From: Acidovorax sp.
GTDB taxonomy: Bacteria; Pseudomonadota; Gammaproteobacteria; Burkholderiales; Burkholderiaceae_C
Length of the DNA stretch: 64,000 nt
Assembly (NCBI RefSeq): GCF_021287135.1
Contig: NZ_JAJTBB010000079.1
Coordinates: 1-64,000 of the forward strand
Direction of reading: 5' to 3'
The number at the start of each line of letters is the position of its first letter. Position 1 is the first letter of the stretch. Made by a program: the position numbers and the translations under genes. Positions 26,837 to 36,527 of this stretch are shown one piece after another. Under the pieces are notes generated by a model. It did no database searches and was not told the DNA's origin. It saw only the letters and a program-made list of their open reading frames with translations.

Positions 26837-29179
26837 CTACAACGCCAGCACGATGCGCTGCCCCGCCGCCCGCGAGCAGCACGCCAGCATGCGCTGGCCC
26901 GTCGCGCGCTCGCTGTGCGTCAACACCTTGTCGCGGTGGTCCACGGCGCCTTCCAGCACGGCCACCTCGCAGGTGCCGCACAGGCCTTCATTGCAGTCGC
27001 AGGGCACGTCCACGCCGGCGGCCTGCAGGGCCTGCAGCAGGGTGCGGTCGGGCGGCACCTGCACCTGCAACTGCGAGTCGCGCAGCTCGGCCACAAAGGC
27101 GTGCTCGCGGGCCGGGTCCAGCGCCGCGCCTTCGCCGCTGAAGTGCTCGAAGTGCAGCACGCCCTCGGGCCAGTCGGCGCCCAGGGTTTCCAGTTCGTCG
27201 ATCAGCCGGTCCGGCCCGCAGGCGTAGACACGGTCTTGCGCACCGACCCCGGCCAGCAGCGCAGGCAGATCCATGCGCTGGCCTTCGGCCTTGACGTACA
27301 GCCGCAGGTGCGCAGCGTGGTCGCGCTCGGCACGAGAGAGCAATGCCATCTGGGCGCGCGAGCGGCCCGCGTAGTGCAGGGTGTAGGGCTTGCCCAGGCG
27401 CTTCAGGCGGTCGGCCATGGCGAGCATGGGCGTGATGCCGATGCCGGCCGCAATCAGCACGTAGCGCGCGGCGTCCTCCTGGAGGCGGAACAGGTTCTTG
27501 GGGCCGGCCAGCTGCAGGCGCTCGCCCACCTGCAGCGCGTCGCAGAAGTGGCGCGAGCCGCCGCGGCCGCCGGCCTCGCGCTGCACCACCACCTGCAGGT
27601 GGTGGCGGTGGTCGGGGTCGCCACACAGCGAGTATTTGCGGCGGAATCCGCCGGCCACCAGGTCCACATGCGCGCCGGCCGACCAGGCGGGCAGCGGGCC
27701 GCCGTCCGGGCTGGCGAACACCAGGCGCCACAGGCCATCGCCCTCGGGCTCCTTGGCGTGCAGCACCACCGTGCGGGTAATGCTCTCCTTGGGCGGCGGG
27801 CCGATGGTGAAGGCGGCGGGCGCCGCTGCCGCATGGGCCGCCAGGCGCTCGGGGTTGCGCGCCGGATCCCATTCCACCCACAGCGTGGACGGGCCACGGA
27901 ACGAGGTGTTGGAGAGGTAGTCGATTGTCTGGCCCTCCACCAGCCGCATGTGCGGCAGGCGGCGCACGAACTCTTCGATGAACACGCGCATCTGCAGGCG
28001 GCCGATGTTCTTGCCCATGCACTGGTGCGCGCCGTAGCCGAAGGTGAGGTGCTCCACCGCGCTTTCGCGGTACACGTCCACCTCGTCGGGGTTCTCGAAA
28101 TGGCGCGGGTCGAAGTTGGCCGAGGCCTGCACCAGCAGCAGCTTGCCGCCCTTGGGGATCGGCACGCCGCCCACCACGGCGTCGGCCGTGGCCACGCGGC
28201 GCCACGCGATGATGGAGCCGGCCACGCGCAGGCACTCCTCCACGGCGTTGGGGATGAGCGCGGGGTTGGCGCACAGGTCGTCCCAGGCCTTGCGGTGCGA
28301 CAGCAGGGTGAGGAAGGCATTGGCCGTGGCATTGGACGTGGTCTCGTGCGCGGCGGCCAGGATGGCCATCATCATCGAGCGCAGGTACGACTCGGGCACC
28401 ACGTCGGGGTGCGCGATGTGCTGGCGGATGGTTTCGTACATCCAGCCTTCGCCGTCGGGCTGGGCGCGCATGGCGTCCAGAATGCGCTGCGCGGTCTGCC
28501 AGAAGCGGCCCACGTTGTGCGCGATCTCCACCTGCTCCTCGGGCGTGGGCCGGCCCCAGGTGTTGAGCGTGTGGGCCACCGCAAACTGCCGCAGCTGCTC
28601 GGCCCCGTCGTCGGGCACGCCCAGGAACTTGAGCGCAATGGTCAGCGGGATCTCGTAGAACATCTCGCCCACCAGGTCGGCGCGGCCCTGGTCGATGAAG
28701 CGGTCCATGGTCTGGCGCGCCAGCTGGCGCACCATGGGCTCCAGCGTGATCAGCCGCTCGGGCAGAAAGGCGTCCATCAGCAGGCGGCGGCGCGCCATGT
28801 GGTCGGGCTCGTCCTCGTTGACCATGGTGCGGTTCATGGCAAAGCCGTAGCCCTGCAGGATCTGCAGCACCTCGGGCGAGGCGGGCGTGATCTTCTCCAG
28901 CGCCACCGCGGGCGAGAACAGCAGGTTGTCGCGGAACACGGCCTTCACGTCGTCATACCGCGTGACCACCCAGTAGCCCAGTTGCGGGCTGAAAAACACC
29001 GGCTCTTCCTCGCGCGCCCAGCGCAGGTAGTCACCCGGGGCCTGCATGTAAGCGGGCTCGAAGGGGTTGAACGCGGCGGCGCGGGCGCTCACCGGGCAGC
29101 CCGAGGGCGCGGCGGCGCCCGCCAACGCGGAGTGGTCGATGGGGCAGCGCCCGGCGGGGGTGGCGGTGGAAGGGTTCAT
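26837..29179 (-). CDS. Self-sufficient cytochrome P450 fused to a phthalate-dioxygenase-type reductase (CYP116B-like)
   Basis: A 780-residue single-chain monooxygenase. Residues ~1-450 are a P450 with AAAHETTSN in the I helix, EECLR, and the haem loop FGYGAHQCMG with C387 as ligand. A linker leads to an FMN domain (RKYSL), an NAD(P)H domain (GIGITPM, YACGP) and a C-terminal plant-type 2Fe-2S ferredoxin (CDCNEGLCGTC plus a later cysteine). This order defines class VII P450s, which hydroxylate aromatics, terpenes or alkyl chains with NAD(P)H and O2 without partners. The ATG at 29179 is used; the upstream extension crosses the operator. It is probably repressed or activated by the IclR protein encoded next door. 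Confidence 0.95.
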   Translation of the reverse strand: MNPSTATPAGRCPIDHSALAGAAAPSGCPVSARAAAFNPFEPAYMQAPGDYLRWAREEEPVFFSPQLGYWVVTRYDDVKAVFRDNLLFSPAVALEKITPASPEVLQILQGYGFAMNRTMVNEDEPDHMARRRLLMDAFLPERLITLEPMVRQLARQTMDRFIDQGRADLVGEMFYEIPLTIALKFLGVPDDGAEQLRQFAVAHTLNTWGRPTPEEQVEIAHNVGRFWQTAQRILDAMRAQPDGEGWMYETIRQHIAHPDVVPESYLRSMMMAILAAAHETTSNATANAFLTLLSHRKAWDDLCANPALIPNAVEECLRVAGSIIAWRRVATADAVVGGVPIPKGGKLLLVQASANFDPRHFENPDEVDVYRESAVEHLTFGYGAHQCMGKNIGRLQMRVFIEEFVRRLPHMRLVEGQTIDYLSNTSFRGPSTLWVEWDPARNPERLAAHAAAAPAAFTIGPPPKESITRTVVLHAKEPEGDGLWRLVFASPDGGPLPAWSAGAHVDLVAGGFRRKYSLCGDPDHRHHLQVVVQREAGGRGGSRHFCDALQVGERLQLAGPKNLFRLQEDAARYVLIAAGIGITPMLAMADRLKRLGKPYTLHYAGRSRAQMALLSRAERDHAAHLRLYVKAEGQRMDLPALLAGVGAQDRVYACGPDRLIDELETLGADWPEGVLHFEHFSGEGAALDPAREHAFVAELRDSQLQVQVPPDRTLLQALQAAGVDVPCDCNEGLCGTCEVAVLEGAVDHRDKVLTHSERATGQRMLACCSRAAGQRIVLAL

Positions 29180-29210
29180 GTCTCGGCGTCGTGAATTTTG
29201 CGCAATGCTA

Positions 29211-29225
29211 TTACGCATTGCGTAA
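29211..29225. promoter_or_regulatory. Palindromic operator upstream of the P450 gene
   Basis: TTACGCA-T-TGCGTAA, perfect 7-bp arms, 32 bp before the P450 start. The identical 15-mer is at 30129-30143 in front of the Bug gene. The IclR gene lies between them, which makes it the likely binder. Confidence 0.7.
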
Positions 29226-29266
29226 ATCGACAAACGCCGACCAAAACCTGTCTGCCTTGAGGTGAA

Positions 29267-30100
29267 TCAAGCGGCAGGCGCCGCAAACCCCATGGCGGCG
29301 CTGATCCCCTGCGCCTCGTGCACGACGCTGGGGCAGACCTTGCCGCCCGGCCGCGTGTCGAACCCGTTGCTGGCCCCCAGCGCCGTGAGCACCGCCACCA
29401 CATGCCCCCGGGCGTCGTGGATGGGCGCCGCAATGGCGCTGATGCCTGCCAGCAGGGTGTCGCGCACGATGGCGCAGCCCTGCGCGCGCACCTGCTGGCA
29501 GAGCACGGCCAGCGGGTCCGGCCCGGCCATCAGCGAGCGCTGCTCGGCGCTGGCGGCCGCGAATTCGGCCTCGGCCTGGGCGTGCAGCTGGGCATCGTCC
29601 GAGAACGCCAGGAACGCCTGCCCGCTGGCCGACCAGACCACGGGCAGCACCGAGCCGGGGCGGATGTTGACGGTGACGGGCAGCGAAGGCTCCTCCATGC
29701 GCATCACTGTGGGGCCCATGTTGCCCATCACGGCAATGAAGCAGGTGACCTGTAGCGATTCGCGCAGGCGCAGCAGCGCCGCCTCGCCCAGGCGCACCGG
29801 GTCGCACTGGCGCAGGGCCGCCAGGCCGATGCGCACGGCCTCGGGCCCCAGGTGGTAGTGCTGGGTGGCGGGGTGCTGCGCCACCAGGCCCTCGCTGGCC
29901 AGGCTGGACAGGTAGCGGTGGACCTTGGCAGCGCTCTCGGCCGACTCGGCGGCAATGGCGGTGAGGCTGGCCGCGCCGCCCAGGCGCGCCAGCGCCTTGA
30001 GGATGGTCATGCCGGTTTCGGCCGACTGCACGCGCTGGCGCCGCTTGGCGGAGAGGTCGGGGGAGGATTCGGAGACAGGCATGGCGGCAGTGTCGGACAT
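29267..30100 (-). CDS. IclR-family regulator of the P450/Bug unit
   Basis: A 277-residue regulator with a winged helix-turn-helix (about residues 25-90, ETGMTILKALARLGG and LTAIAAESAESAAKVHRYL) and an IclR effector domain ending in LLAGISAIAAPIHDARG. The ATG at 30100 is chosen because the upstream ATG at 30136 lies inside the palindrome at 30129-30143. It is divergent from the Bug gene and reads toward the P450 gene. The P450 has its own copy of the palindrome, so the regulator probably controls both and itself. Confidence 0.88.
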   Translation of the reverse strand: MSDTAAMPVSESSPDLSAKRRQRVQSAETGMTILKALARLGGAASLTAIAAESAESAAKVHRYLSSLASEGLVAQHPATQHYHLGPEAVRIGLAALRQCDPVRLGEAALLRLRESLQVTCFIAVMGNMGPTVMRMEEPSLPVTVNIRPGSVLPVVWSASGQAFLAFSDDAQLHAQAEAEFAAASAEQRSLMAGPDPLAVLCQQVRAQGCAIVRDTLLAGISAIAAPIHDARGHVVAVLTALGASNGFDTRPGGKVCPSVVHEAQGISAAMGFAAPAA

Positions 30101-30128
30101 AAAAGGCAGGGTAAGTGCGGTGAATTTA

Positions 30129-30143
30129 TTACGCATTGCGTAA
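30129..30143. promoter_or_regulatory. Palindromic operator between the IclR and Bug genes
   Basis: Second exact copy of TTACGCATTGCGTAA, embedded in ATTACGCATTGCGTAAT. It lies 29 bp before the IclR start and 47 bp before the Bug start, well placed for control of both. Confidence 0.7.
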
Positions 30144-30190
30144 TATCATTGCAAAATATAAAACGCTTGATCTATTTCTCAGGAGACACC

Positions 30191-31165
30191 ATGTTGAATC
30201 GACGCTCTGCCACCGGCCTGCTGGCCGCCCTTGCGGTGCTGGCCGCTCCGGTGGCGTTCGCCCAGGGCTATCCCGCCAAGGCCATCCGCTGGGTCGTGCC
30301 CTACCCGGCCGGCGGCGGCTCGGACTTTCTGGCGCGCACCATCGGCCAGCAGCTGTCCACCCAGGTGGGCCAGCCCGTGATGGTGGACAACAAGCCGGGC
30401 GCCAACACGGCTATCGCGGCTGCAGAGGTGGCACGCTCGCCCGCCGACGGCTACACCATTCTCTCGGCCGACAACGGCACCATGGTGTTCAACTCGGCGC
30501 TGTACAGCAAGCTCTCCTACAACCCGGACAAGGACCTCGTGCCCGTCACGCTCATGGGCCGCTTCCCCATGATCCTGGTGGTCGGCCCCAACTCGGACAT
30601 CCGCGACGCCAAGGATTTCGTGGCCAAGGCCAAGGCAGCCCCCGGCAAGCTCAGCTACGGCTCGGCCGGCGCGGGCAGCCCGCACCACTTGGCGATGGAG
30701 CTGCTCAAGGTGAACAGCGGCCTGCACATGGTCCACATCCCCTACCGCGGCGCCGCCCCGGCGCTCACCGACCTGGCTGGCGGCCAGGTGAACGCGATGA
30801 TGGTGGACCTGGCCGCAGGCGCCGGCTTCATCAAGGGCGGCAAGCTGCGCCCGCTGGCGGTGGCCCACCCCACGCGCCTGCCCCAGCTGCCCGATGTGCC
30901 CACGTTCGCTGAACTGGGCTTCAAGGGCGTGGAAGCCTCGGCGCAAGTGGGCATCGTGGCCCCGGCCGGCACGCCGCCCGACGTGGTGGCTGCGCTGCAA
31001 AAGCAGGTGGCTGCCGCCATCAACCAGCCCGCCATCCGGCAAAAGCTGGTGGACTTTGGCATCGAGCCCGTGGGCAACACGCCCCAGCAGTACGGCGACC
31101 TAATCCGCAGCGAAGTGCAGCGCTGGCACAAGCTGATCCGCGACCAGAAGATCTCGCTGGACTGA
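30191..31165 (+). CDS. Bug/TctC-family solute-binding protein (receptor 2)
   Basis: A 324-residue periplasmic receptor with an AGGAGA site, a signal peptide ending PVAFAQG, and the family blocks WVVPYPAGGGSDFLAR, VMVDNKPGANTAIAA and IPYRGAAPALTD. It shares an operator with the P450 gene, so it probably binds the P450 substrate or a related carboxylate. It ends before a strong terminator and no membrane subunits are near. Confidence 0.92.
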   Translation: MLNRRSATGLLAALAVLAAPVAFAQGYPAKAIRWVVPYPAGGGSDFLARTIGQQLSTQVGQPVMVDNKPGANTAIAAAEVARSPADGYTILSADNGTMVFNSALYSKLSYNPDKDLVPVTLMGRFPMILVVGPNSDIRDAKDFVAKAKAAPGKLSYGSAGAGSPHHLAMELLKVNSGLHMVHIPYRGAAPALTDLAGGQVNAMMVDLAAGAGFIKGGKLRPLAVAHPTRLPQLPDVPTFAELGFKGVEASAQVGIVAPAGTPPDVVAALQKQVAAAINQPAIRQKLVDFGIEPVGNTPQQYGDLIRSEVQRWHKLIRDQKISLD

Positions 31166-31192
31166 CCGCGAACCACCTCCCACCCTGTACTG

Positions 31193-31219
31193 CCGCCCCT
31201 TGCCGGGGCGGTTTTTTTT
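31193..31219 (+). terminator. Rho-independent terminator of the Bug receptor gene
   Basis: CCGCCCC, a short TTGCC loop, GGGGCGG, then eight T. It lies 27 bp after the stop of the Bug gene on the same strand. Confidence 0.9.
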
Positions 31220-31232
31220 GGGCGCGGTGCCG

Positions 31233-31718
31233 TCAGCCGCCGCGGGGCGCCTCGTCCGCCAGATCGTCGCCTTCGGCCTCCAACGGCTCGGCATGCTTGA
31301 CCACCGTGACCGGCACGCGGCTGGCGCGCACCACCTCCTGGGACACCGAACCCATCAGCACGCTGGAGAGCGCGCCGTGCCCCTGCGCGCCCAGCACGGC
31401 CAGGTCGCAGCCCGAGCGCTCGATCAGCTCCAGCAGCGTGTGGGCCGGGTCGCCCACCCCCACATCGGTCTCGTACGGCACGCCTGCGGCGTCCAGCAGC
31501 GCGCAGGCCGACGCCATGAGGTGCTGGCCCGCCTCCAGGCTGGCGGCGGCAATCAGCGCGGGGTCGCGCGCGGTGACCAGCTCATACAGCGTGGCGGGCT
31601 CCTGCACATGGCCCAGCACCACCGTGGCCTGCAGGCCTTGGCGCACCAGGTTCAGCACATGGTGCACGCCATCGAGCGAGAGTTCCGAGCCATCGACTGC
31701 GATCAGGATCTTGAGCAT
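31233..31718 (-). CDS. Universal stress protein (UspA family)
   Basis: A 161-residue cytoplasmic protein. It opens with ILIAVDGSELS and carries the ATP-binding pattern GAQGHGALSSVLMGSVS (G-x2-G-x9-G-S) near residue 115, so it is an ATP-binding Usp. AAGGAGG stands before the ATG. The C-terminal 15 residues are acidic and probably disordered. It stands alone between converging transcription from the Bug gene and the divergent tgt gene. Confidence 0.92.
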   Translation of the reverse strand: MLKILIAVDGSELSLDGVHHVLNLVRQGLQATVVLGHVQEPATLYELVTARDPALIAAASLEAGQHLMASACALLDAAGVPYETDVGVGDPAHTLLELIERSGCDLAVLGAQGHGALSSVLMGSVSQEVVRASRVPVTVVKHAEPLEAEGDDLADEAPRGG

Positions 31719-31810
31719 GGGGGCCTCCTTGTAGGGTTGTTCAGGCCAGTTTAGGGCCTGTTCACCCTATTTTTGCCAGTGCGAAGGTTTCCCCCACCGC
31801 GCCAATCTAG

Positions 31811-33115
<1,305 letters not shown>

Positions 33116-33138
33116 CGGCGTTGGGCCAGCGATCAATT

Positions 33139-33187
33139 GCTATTTTTTATATAGCTGCTTGCGCTTGATGGACGCGCGCTAGAGGCC
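33139..33187 (+). repeat. Dispersed palindromic repeat, copy R4
   Basis: GCTAT-TTTTTAT-ATAGC, then GCGCTTGATGGACGCGCGCT and ending AGAGGCC. It fills the gap between tgt and the next gene and ends 73 bp before that gene's GTG. Confidence 0.85.
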
Positions 33188-33259
33188 AAAATCATTCAAA
33201 ACTTTCTGCACCAACTGCTGCGCTGGCCCGCCCGCGCCCTGTCGGGCCTGGCGAGCGGT

Positions 33260-33703
33260 GTGCTGGCCCTGCTCATCCTGTTCGAGGAATGGGGCTGGGT
33301 GCCGCTGCAGCAGCTGCTGGCGCGCATCGGCCGCTGGCCCGGGCTGCGGTGGATCGAGGGCTGGGTGCGCTCGCTGCCCCCGTGGGGCGCGGTGGGCCTG
33401 TTCGCCCTGCCCACCGCGCTGCTGCTGCCCGTGAAGCTGCTGGCCCTGTGGGCCATGGGCCACGGCCACGTGGTGCTGGGCCTGGCGGTGATCGCCCTGG
33501 CCAAGGTGGGCGGCACGGCCGTGGTGGCCCGGCTGTTCACCCTCACGCAACCGGCGCTGATGCAGTTGCGCTGGTTCGCCTGGACCATGGCGCACTGGAT
33601 GCGCTTCAAGAATGCCGTGCTGGAGCGCGCCCACGCCACCTGGGCCTGGCGCATGGCGCGCGTGCTGCGCCGCCACTGGGTGCAGCGCTGGCGGCGGCGG
33701 TGA
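33260..33703 (+). CDS. Small membrane protein of unknown function
   Basis: A 147-residue protein from a GTG at 33260, with one amphipathic and two hydrophobic segments (about residues 40-95) and a very basic C-terminal tail (RMARVLRRHWVQRWRRR). The frame remains open and protein-like back to about 33190 (IIQNFLHQLLRWPARAL), directly against repeat R4, with no ATG. The true start may have been altered by the repeat or use a rare codon. No family recognised. Confidence 0.6.
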   Translation: MLALLILFEEWGWVPLQQLLARIGRWPGLRWIEGWVRSLPPWGAVGLFALPTALLLPVKLLALWAMGHGHVVLGLAVIALAKVGGTAVVARLFTLTQPALMQLRWFAWTMAHWMRFKNAVLERAHATWAWRMARVLRRHWVQRWRRR

Positions 33704-33738
33704 GCACGCTTGCGCCCCGCCTTGCCACGGCCTCCCTT

Positions 33739-33790
33739 TCCCACCGCACCCTCCCACCGCACCCTCCCACTGCACCCTCTCACGGCACCA
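33739..33790 (+). repeat. 13-bp tandem repeat
   Basis: Four units of TCCCACCGCACCC, the first two identical, the third with one change and the fourth degenerate. It ends at the A of the start codon of the following GGDEF gene, so unit number could affect its translation. Confidence 0.75.
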
Positions 33791-34923
33791 TGGACCTTCA
33801 GCTGGACCTGCCCACGGTTCTCGTTCTCTACAAGACGGCCCTGATCGCGGGGGCGCTGAGCATTTTTCACATCAGCCGGCACGCCTGCCAGCCGCGGGGC
33901 ATGCGGGCCATGGCGGCGGCCTACGTGCTGCTGGCGGCCGGGGCCGAGCTGGCCGGACAGGGGGAGCATTCCGCGCTGCCAGCGTGGTTCTGGACCCATG
34001 CAAGCCTGCTGCTGGGCACCGTGGGCTACCCGCTTTTCTGGGCGGGCACGCGGGGGCTGAGCAGCCGCCGCCGGGTGGCCTGGGGCTGGCTGCTCCTGGT
34101 GCCCCTGGGCTGGCTGGCGCTGGGGCTGGCCACGCAATTCCCGCTGAACAACCTGCTGCGGGCCGGGGCCTTTCACATCACCGCCACGGTGGCCGTGGCT
34201 GCGTCGGCCTGGGAGGTGTGGAGGGACCGCCACGTCGAGCCCCTGCCGTCGCGCCCCGTGCTGGCCGCGCTGATGTTCACCAGCGCCGCCCTGTTTGCGG
34301 TGCGGCTGGTCTACATCGCCACCGAGACCGTGAGTTCCACCGGCTTCGCGGGCGCCTTCTACGTGCAGATGTTCTGCCACTTCGGCATTGCGCTCATGGT
34401 GTCTGAGGTGTCCAGCGAGCGCGCGGAAGCCCGGCTGGAGCGCATGGCGCAGACCGACCCGCTGACCGGCGCGGGCAACCGGCGCTGGCTCCTGGCCAAG
34501 CTGCCGGCCCAGCTGCCCGCCGGCAGCGCCGTGCTGCAGATGGACCTGGACCGCTTCAAGCAGATCAACGACCGGTTCGGCCACGCGGCGGGCGACCGCG
34601 TGCTGGAGGCGTTTGCCGAATGCGCGCGCCGGCAGCTGCGCGGCACCGATCTGCTCGCCCGCATGGGCGGCGAGGAGTTCGCTGTCTACCTCCCCGGCGT
34701 GGACCCCGCGGGGGCCGAATCCATCGCGCAGCGCCTGTGCCAGGGGGCCGCCGCGCTGCGGCTGCAAGCCGACGGGCAGGATGTGCCGGTGAGCGTCAGC
34801 ATCGGCCTCGCCTGCGTCACGTCGCCGGGCACGCCCTGGTCCGCGTGGCTGGCGCGCGCCGACGAGGCGCTCTACGAGGCCAAGCGCACGGGCCGCAACC
34901 GCGTGGCCGTGTACCAGCCTTAG
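33790..34923 (+). CDS. Membrane-bound diguanylate cyclase (active-type GGDEF)
   Basis: A 377-residue protein that would make cyclic di-GMP. Residues ~10-205 hold about six to seven hydrophobic segments as a membrane sensor. The GGDEF domain follows (DPLTGAGNRRWL, LDRFKQINDRFGHAAGD) with the active site GGEEF at 293-297. The product-inhibition site R284-G-T-D287 is five residues upstream, so feedback control is likely. The ATG at 33790 abuts a 13-bp tandem repeat. Confidence 0.9.
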   Translation: MDLQLDLPTVLVLYKTALIAGALSIFHISRHACQPRGMRAMAAAYVLLAAGAELAGQGEHSALPAWFWTHASLLLGTVGYPLFWAGTRGLSSRRRVAWGWLLLVPLGWLALGLATQFPLNNLLRAGAFHITATVAVAASAWEVWRDRHVEPLPSRPVLAALMFTSAALFAVRLVYIATETVSSTGFAGAFYVQMFCHFGIALMVSEVSSERAEARLERMAQTDPLTGAGNRRWLLAKLPAQLPAGSAVLQMDLDRFKQINDRFGHAAGDRVLEAFAECARRQLRGTDLLARMGGEEFAVYLPGVDPAGAESIAQRLCQGAAALRLQADGQDVPVSVSIGLACVTSPGTPWSAWLARADEALYEAKRTGRNRVAVYQP

Positions 34924-35101
34924 AACGCGGACGTCCCGGCCAGGCCACGGGCGGCCTGCCCGTACCGGAGCGAAGGCCGGCACCCACTGTTACTTATTGT
35001 TGGAAGACGTCAACAAAAGTTTCTCGCGCTGCCGCATTGGAAGCCACTGCAGAGGACAATCGGGGGCCTACAAGACCCGCCACACCCGCAGCCCCCACCC
35101 C

Positions 35102-36493
35102 ATGCCCCGCCTCCCCGCACTTCACCGGCTGCCGCCGGTGTCCGTCTGGATCGGCCTGGGGCTGGTGGTTTTTGCTGCGTGCCTGGTGGGCATCTTTGCG
35201 CGGCCCATCGGCTTTCTGTCGGCGTTCTGGCCGGCCAATGCGCTGCTGCTGGGTTTGCTGGCGCGCTACCCCGTGCTGGCCCGCCCGCCCGCCTGGGCCG
35301 CCGCCGCCGTGGGGTATGTGGCGGCCGATCTGGTCACGGGCAGCCCCTGGGGCCTGGCCCTGTGGCTGAACGCTGCCAACCTGCTGGGTGTCACGGCCGG
35401 GTGGCTGGTGCTGCGCCGGCTGGACGATTCCGTGCTGCGCCTGCGGCGCCTCTCGTCCGCGCTGGACGTGCTGCTGGCCGCCCTGGCCGCGAGCGCGATC
35501 GGTGCGCTGGCCGCGTGCGGCGCAGCGCCCGTGTACTTTGGCACCCCGTGGACGGACCTCCTGTCGCTGTGGTTCAGCACCGAGCTCATGAACAGCGTGC
35601 TGATCGTGCCCGTGGTGCTGGCGGCTCCGCACGCGGACGATCCGGCGCCCCTGCCGAGCGGGGATGCGCGGCTGTGGCGCGTGGCGCCGCTCAGTTCGCT
35701 GCTGCTGGCCGAGGGCGTGCGAATGCTGGTCGGCGGCCCGGGCATGCTTGCCCTGGCGGTGCCGGGATTGCTGTGGTGCGCGCTGAGCTACAGCCCTTTC
35801 ACGGCCTGCCTGCTGACCCTGCTGGTGTGCCTGTGGACCATGGCGGACGTGGCCACGGGGGTGCTCAACTTCACCCCCGCCCACGCGGGCGAGGTGTTCT
35901 CGCTGCGCGTGGGCGTGACGCTGCTGGCGCTGGGGCCGCTGGCCGTGACCTGTGCCAGCGCCGCCCGGGCCGAGGCCCTGCGGCGCCTGGGCGACGCACA
36001 TCGTGTTCCCGATCTGCCCGGCGTGCTGGCGCGCACGGCCCTGCTGGAGCAGGGCGGCCAGCTGCTGGCACAGCACGAGCGGGAGTCCGCCGGGCTCGCG
36101 GTGCTGATGCTGCATGTGGACCATTTCAAGCGCCTGCAGGCCGAGCACGGCCACGCAGCCAGCGGCGACCTGCTGGTGGGCATCGTCCGCACGCTGCGGC
36201 AACTCCTGCCCACGCAGGGCCTGCTGGGCCGCACCGGCACGGTGAAGTTCGCCGTGGTGCTGCCCGGCCTGTCGCCGGCCGACGCCCAGGCCCTGGCCGA
36301 ACGCCTGCGCAGTGCCGTGCAGGCGTACGCGGCGTCGCCCCAGGGCGCGCCCGGCCTGCGCGCCACGGTCAGCATCGGCATGGTGCACAGCTCAGCCCTT
36401 GGCGGCGAGGTGGACATGGACGTGCTGCTGCTGGCGGCCGACGCGGCCCTGTACCGCGCCAAGGCCCAGGGGCGCAACTGCGTGGCCACCTGA
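35102..36493 (+). CDS. MASE1-like membrane protein with a degenerate GGDEF domain
   Basis: A 463-residue protein. Residues ~10-300 form eight or more hydrophobic segments of the MASE1-type sensor (FWPANALLLGLLARYP). The C-terminal domain keeps the GGDEF fold (VDHFKRLQAEHGHAASGD, TVSIGMVHS, ADAALYRAKAQGRN) but the signature reads G379-T-V-K-F383 in place of GGDEF. It cannot be expected to make cyclic di-GMP and may bind a nucleotide or partner instead. It lies 178 bp after an apparently active cyclase on the same strand, which suggests a functional pair. Confidence 0.86.
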   Translation: MPRLPALHRLPPVSVWIGLGLVVFAACLVGIFARPIGFLSAFWPANALLLGLLARYPVLARPPAWAAAAVGYVAADLVTGSPWGLALWLNAANLLGVTAGWLVLRRLDDSVLRLRRLSSALDVLLAALAASAIGALAACGAAPVYFGTPWTDLLSLWFSTELMNSVLIVPVVLAAPHADDPAPLPSGDARLWRVAPLSSLLLAEGVRMLVGGPGMLALAVPGLLWCALSYSPFTACLLTLLVCLWTMADVATGVLNFTPAHAGEVFSLRVGVTLLALGPLAVTCASAARAEALRRLGDAHRVPDLPGVLARTALLEQGGQLLAQHERESAGLAVLMLHVDHFKRLQAEHGHAASGDLLVGIVRTLRQLLPTQGLLGRTGTVKFAVVLPGLSPADAQALAERLRSAVQAYAASPQGAPGLRATVSIGMVHSSALGGEVDMDVLLLAADAALYRAKAQGRNCVAT

Positions 36494-36527
36494 CAGCCGC
36501 CGCCCCCGCGGCCGGCAGCCCGGGGCG

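Noticed and set aside
30404-30425. GCTATCGCGGCTGCAGAG inside Bug receptor 2 as another copy of the dispersed repeat
   Set aside because: Only the first few bases agree. There is no hairpin and no second arm; the region is normal Bug coding sequence.
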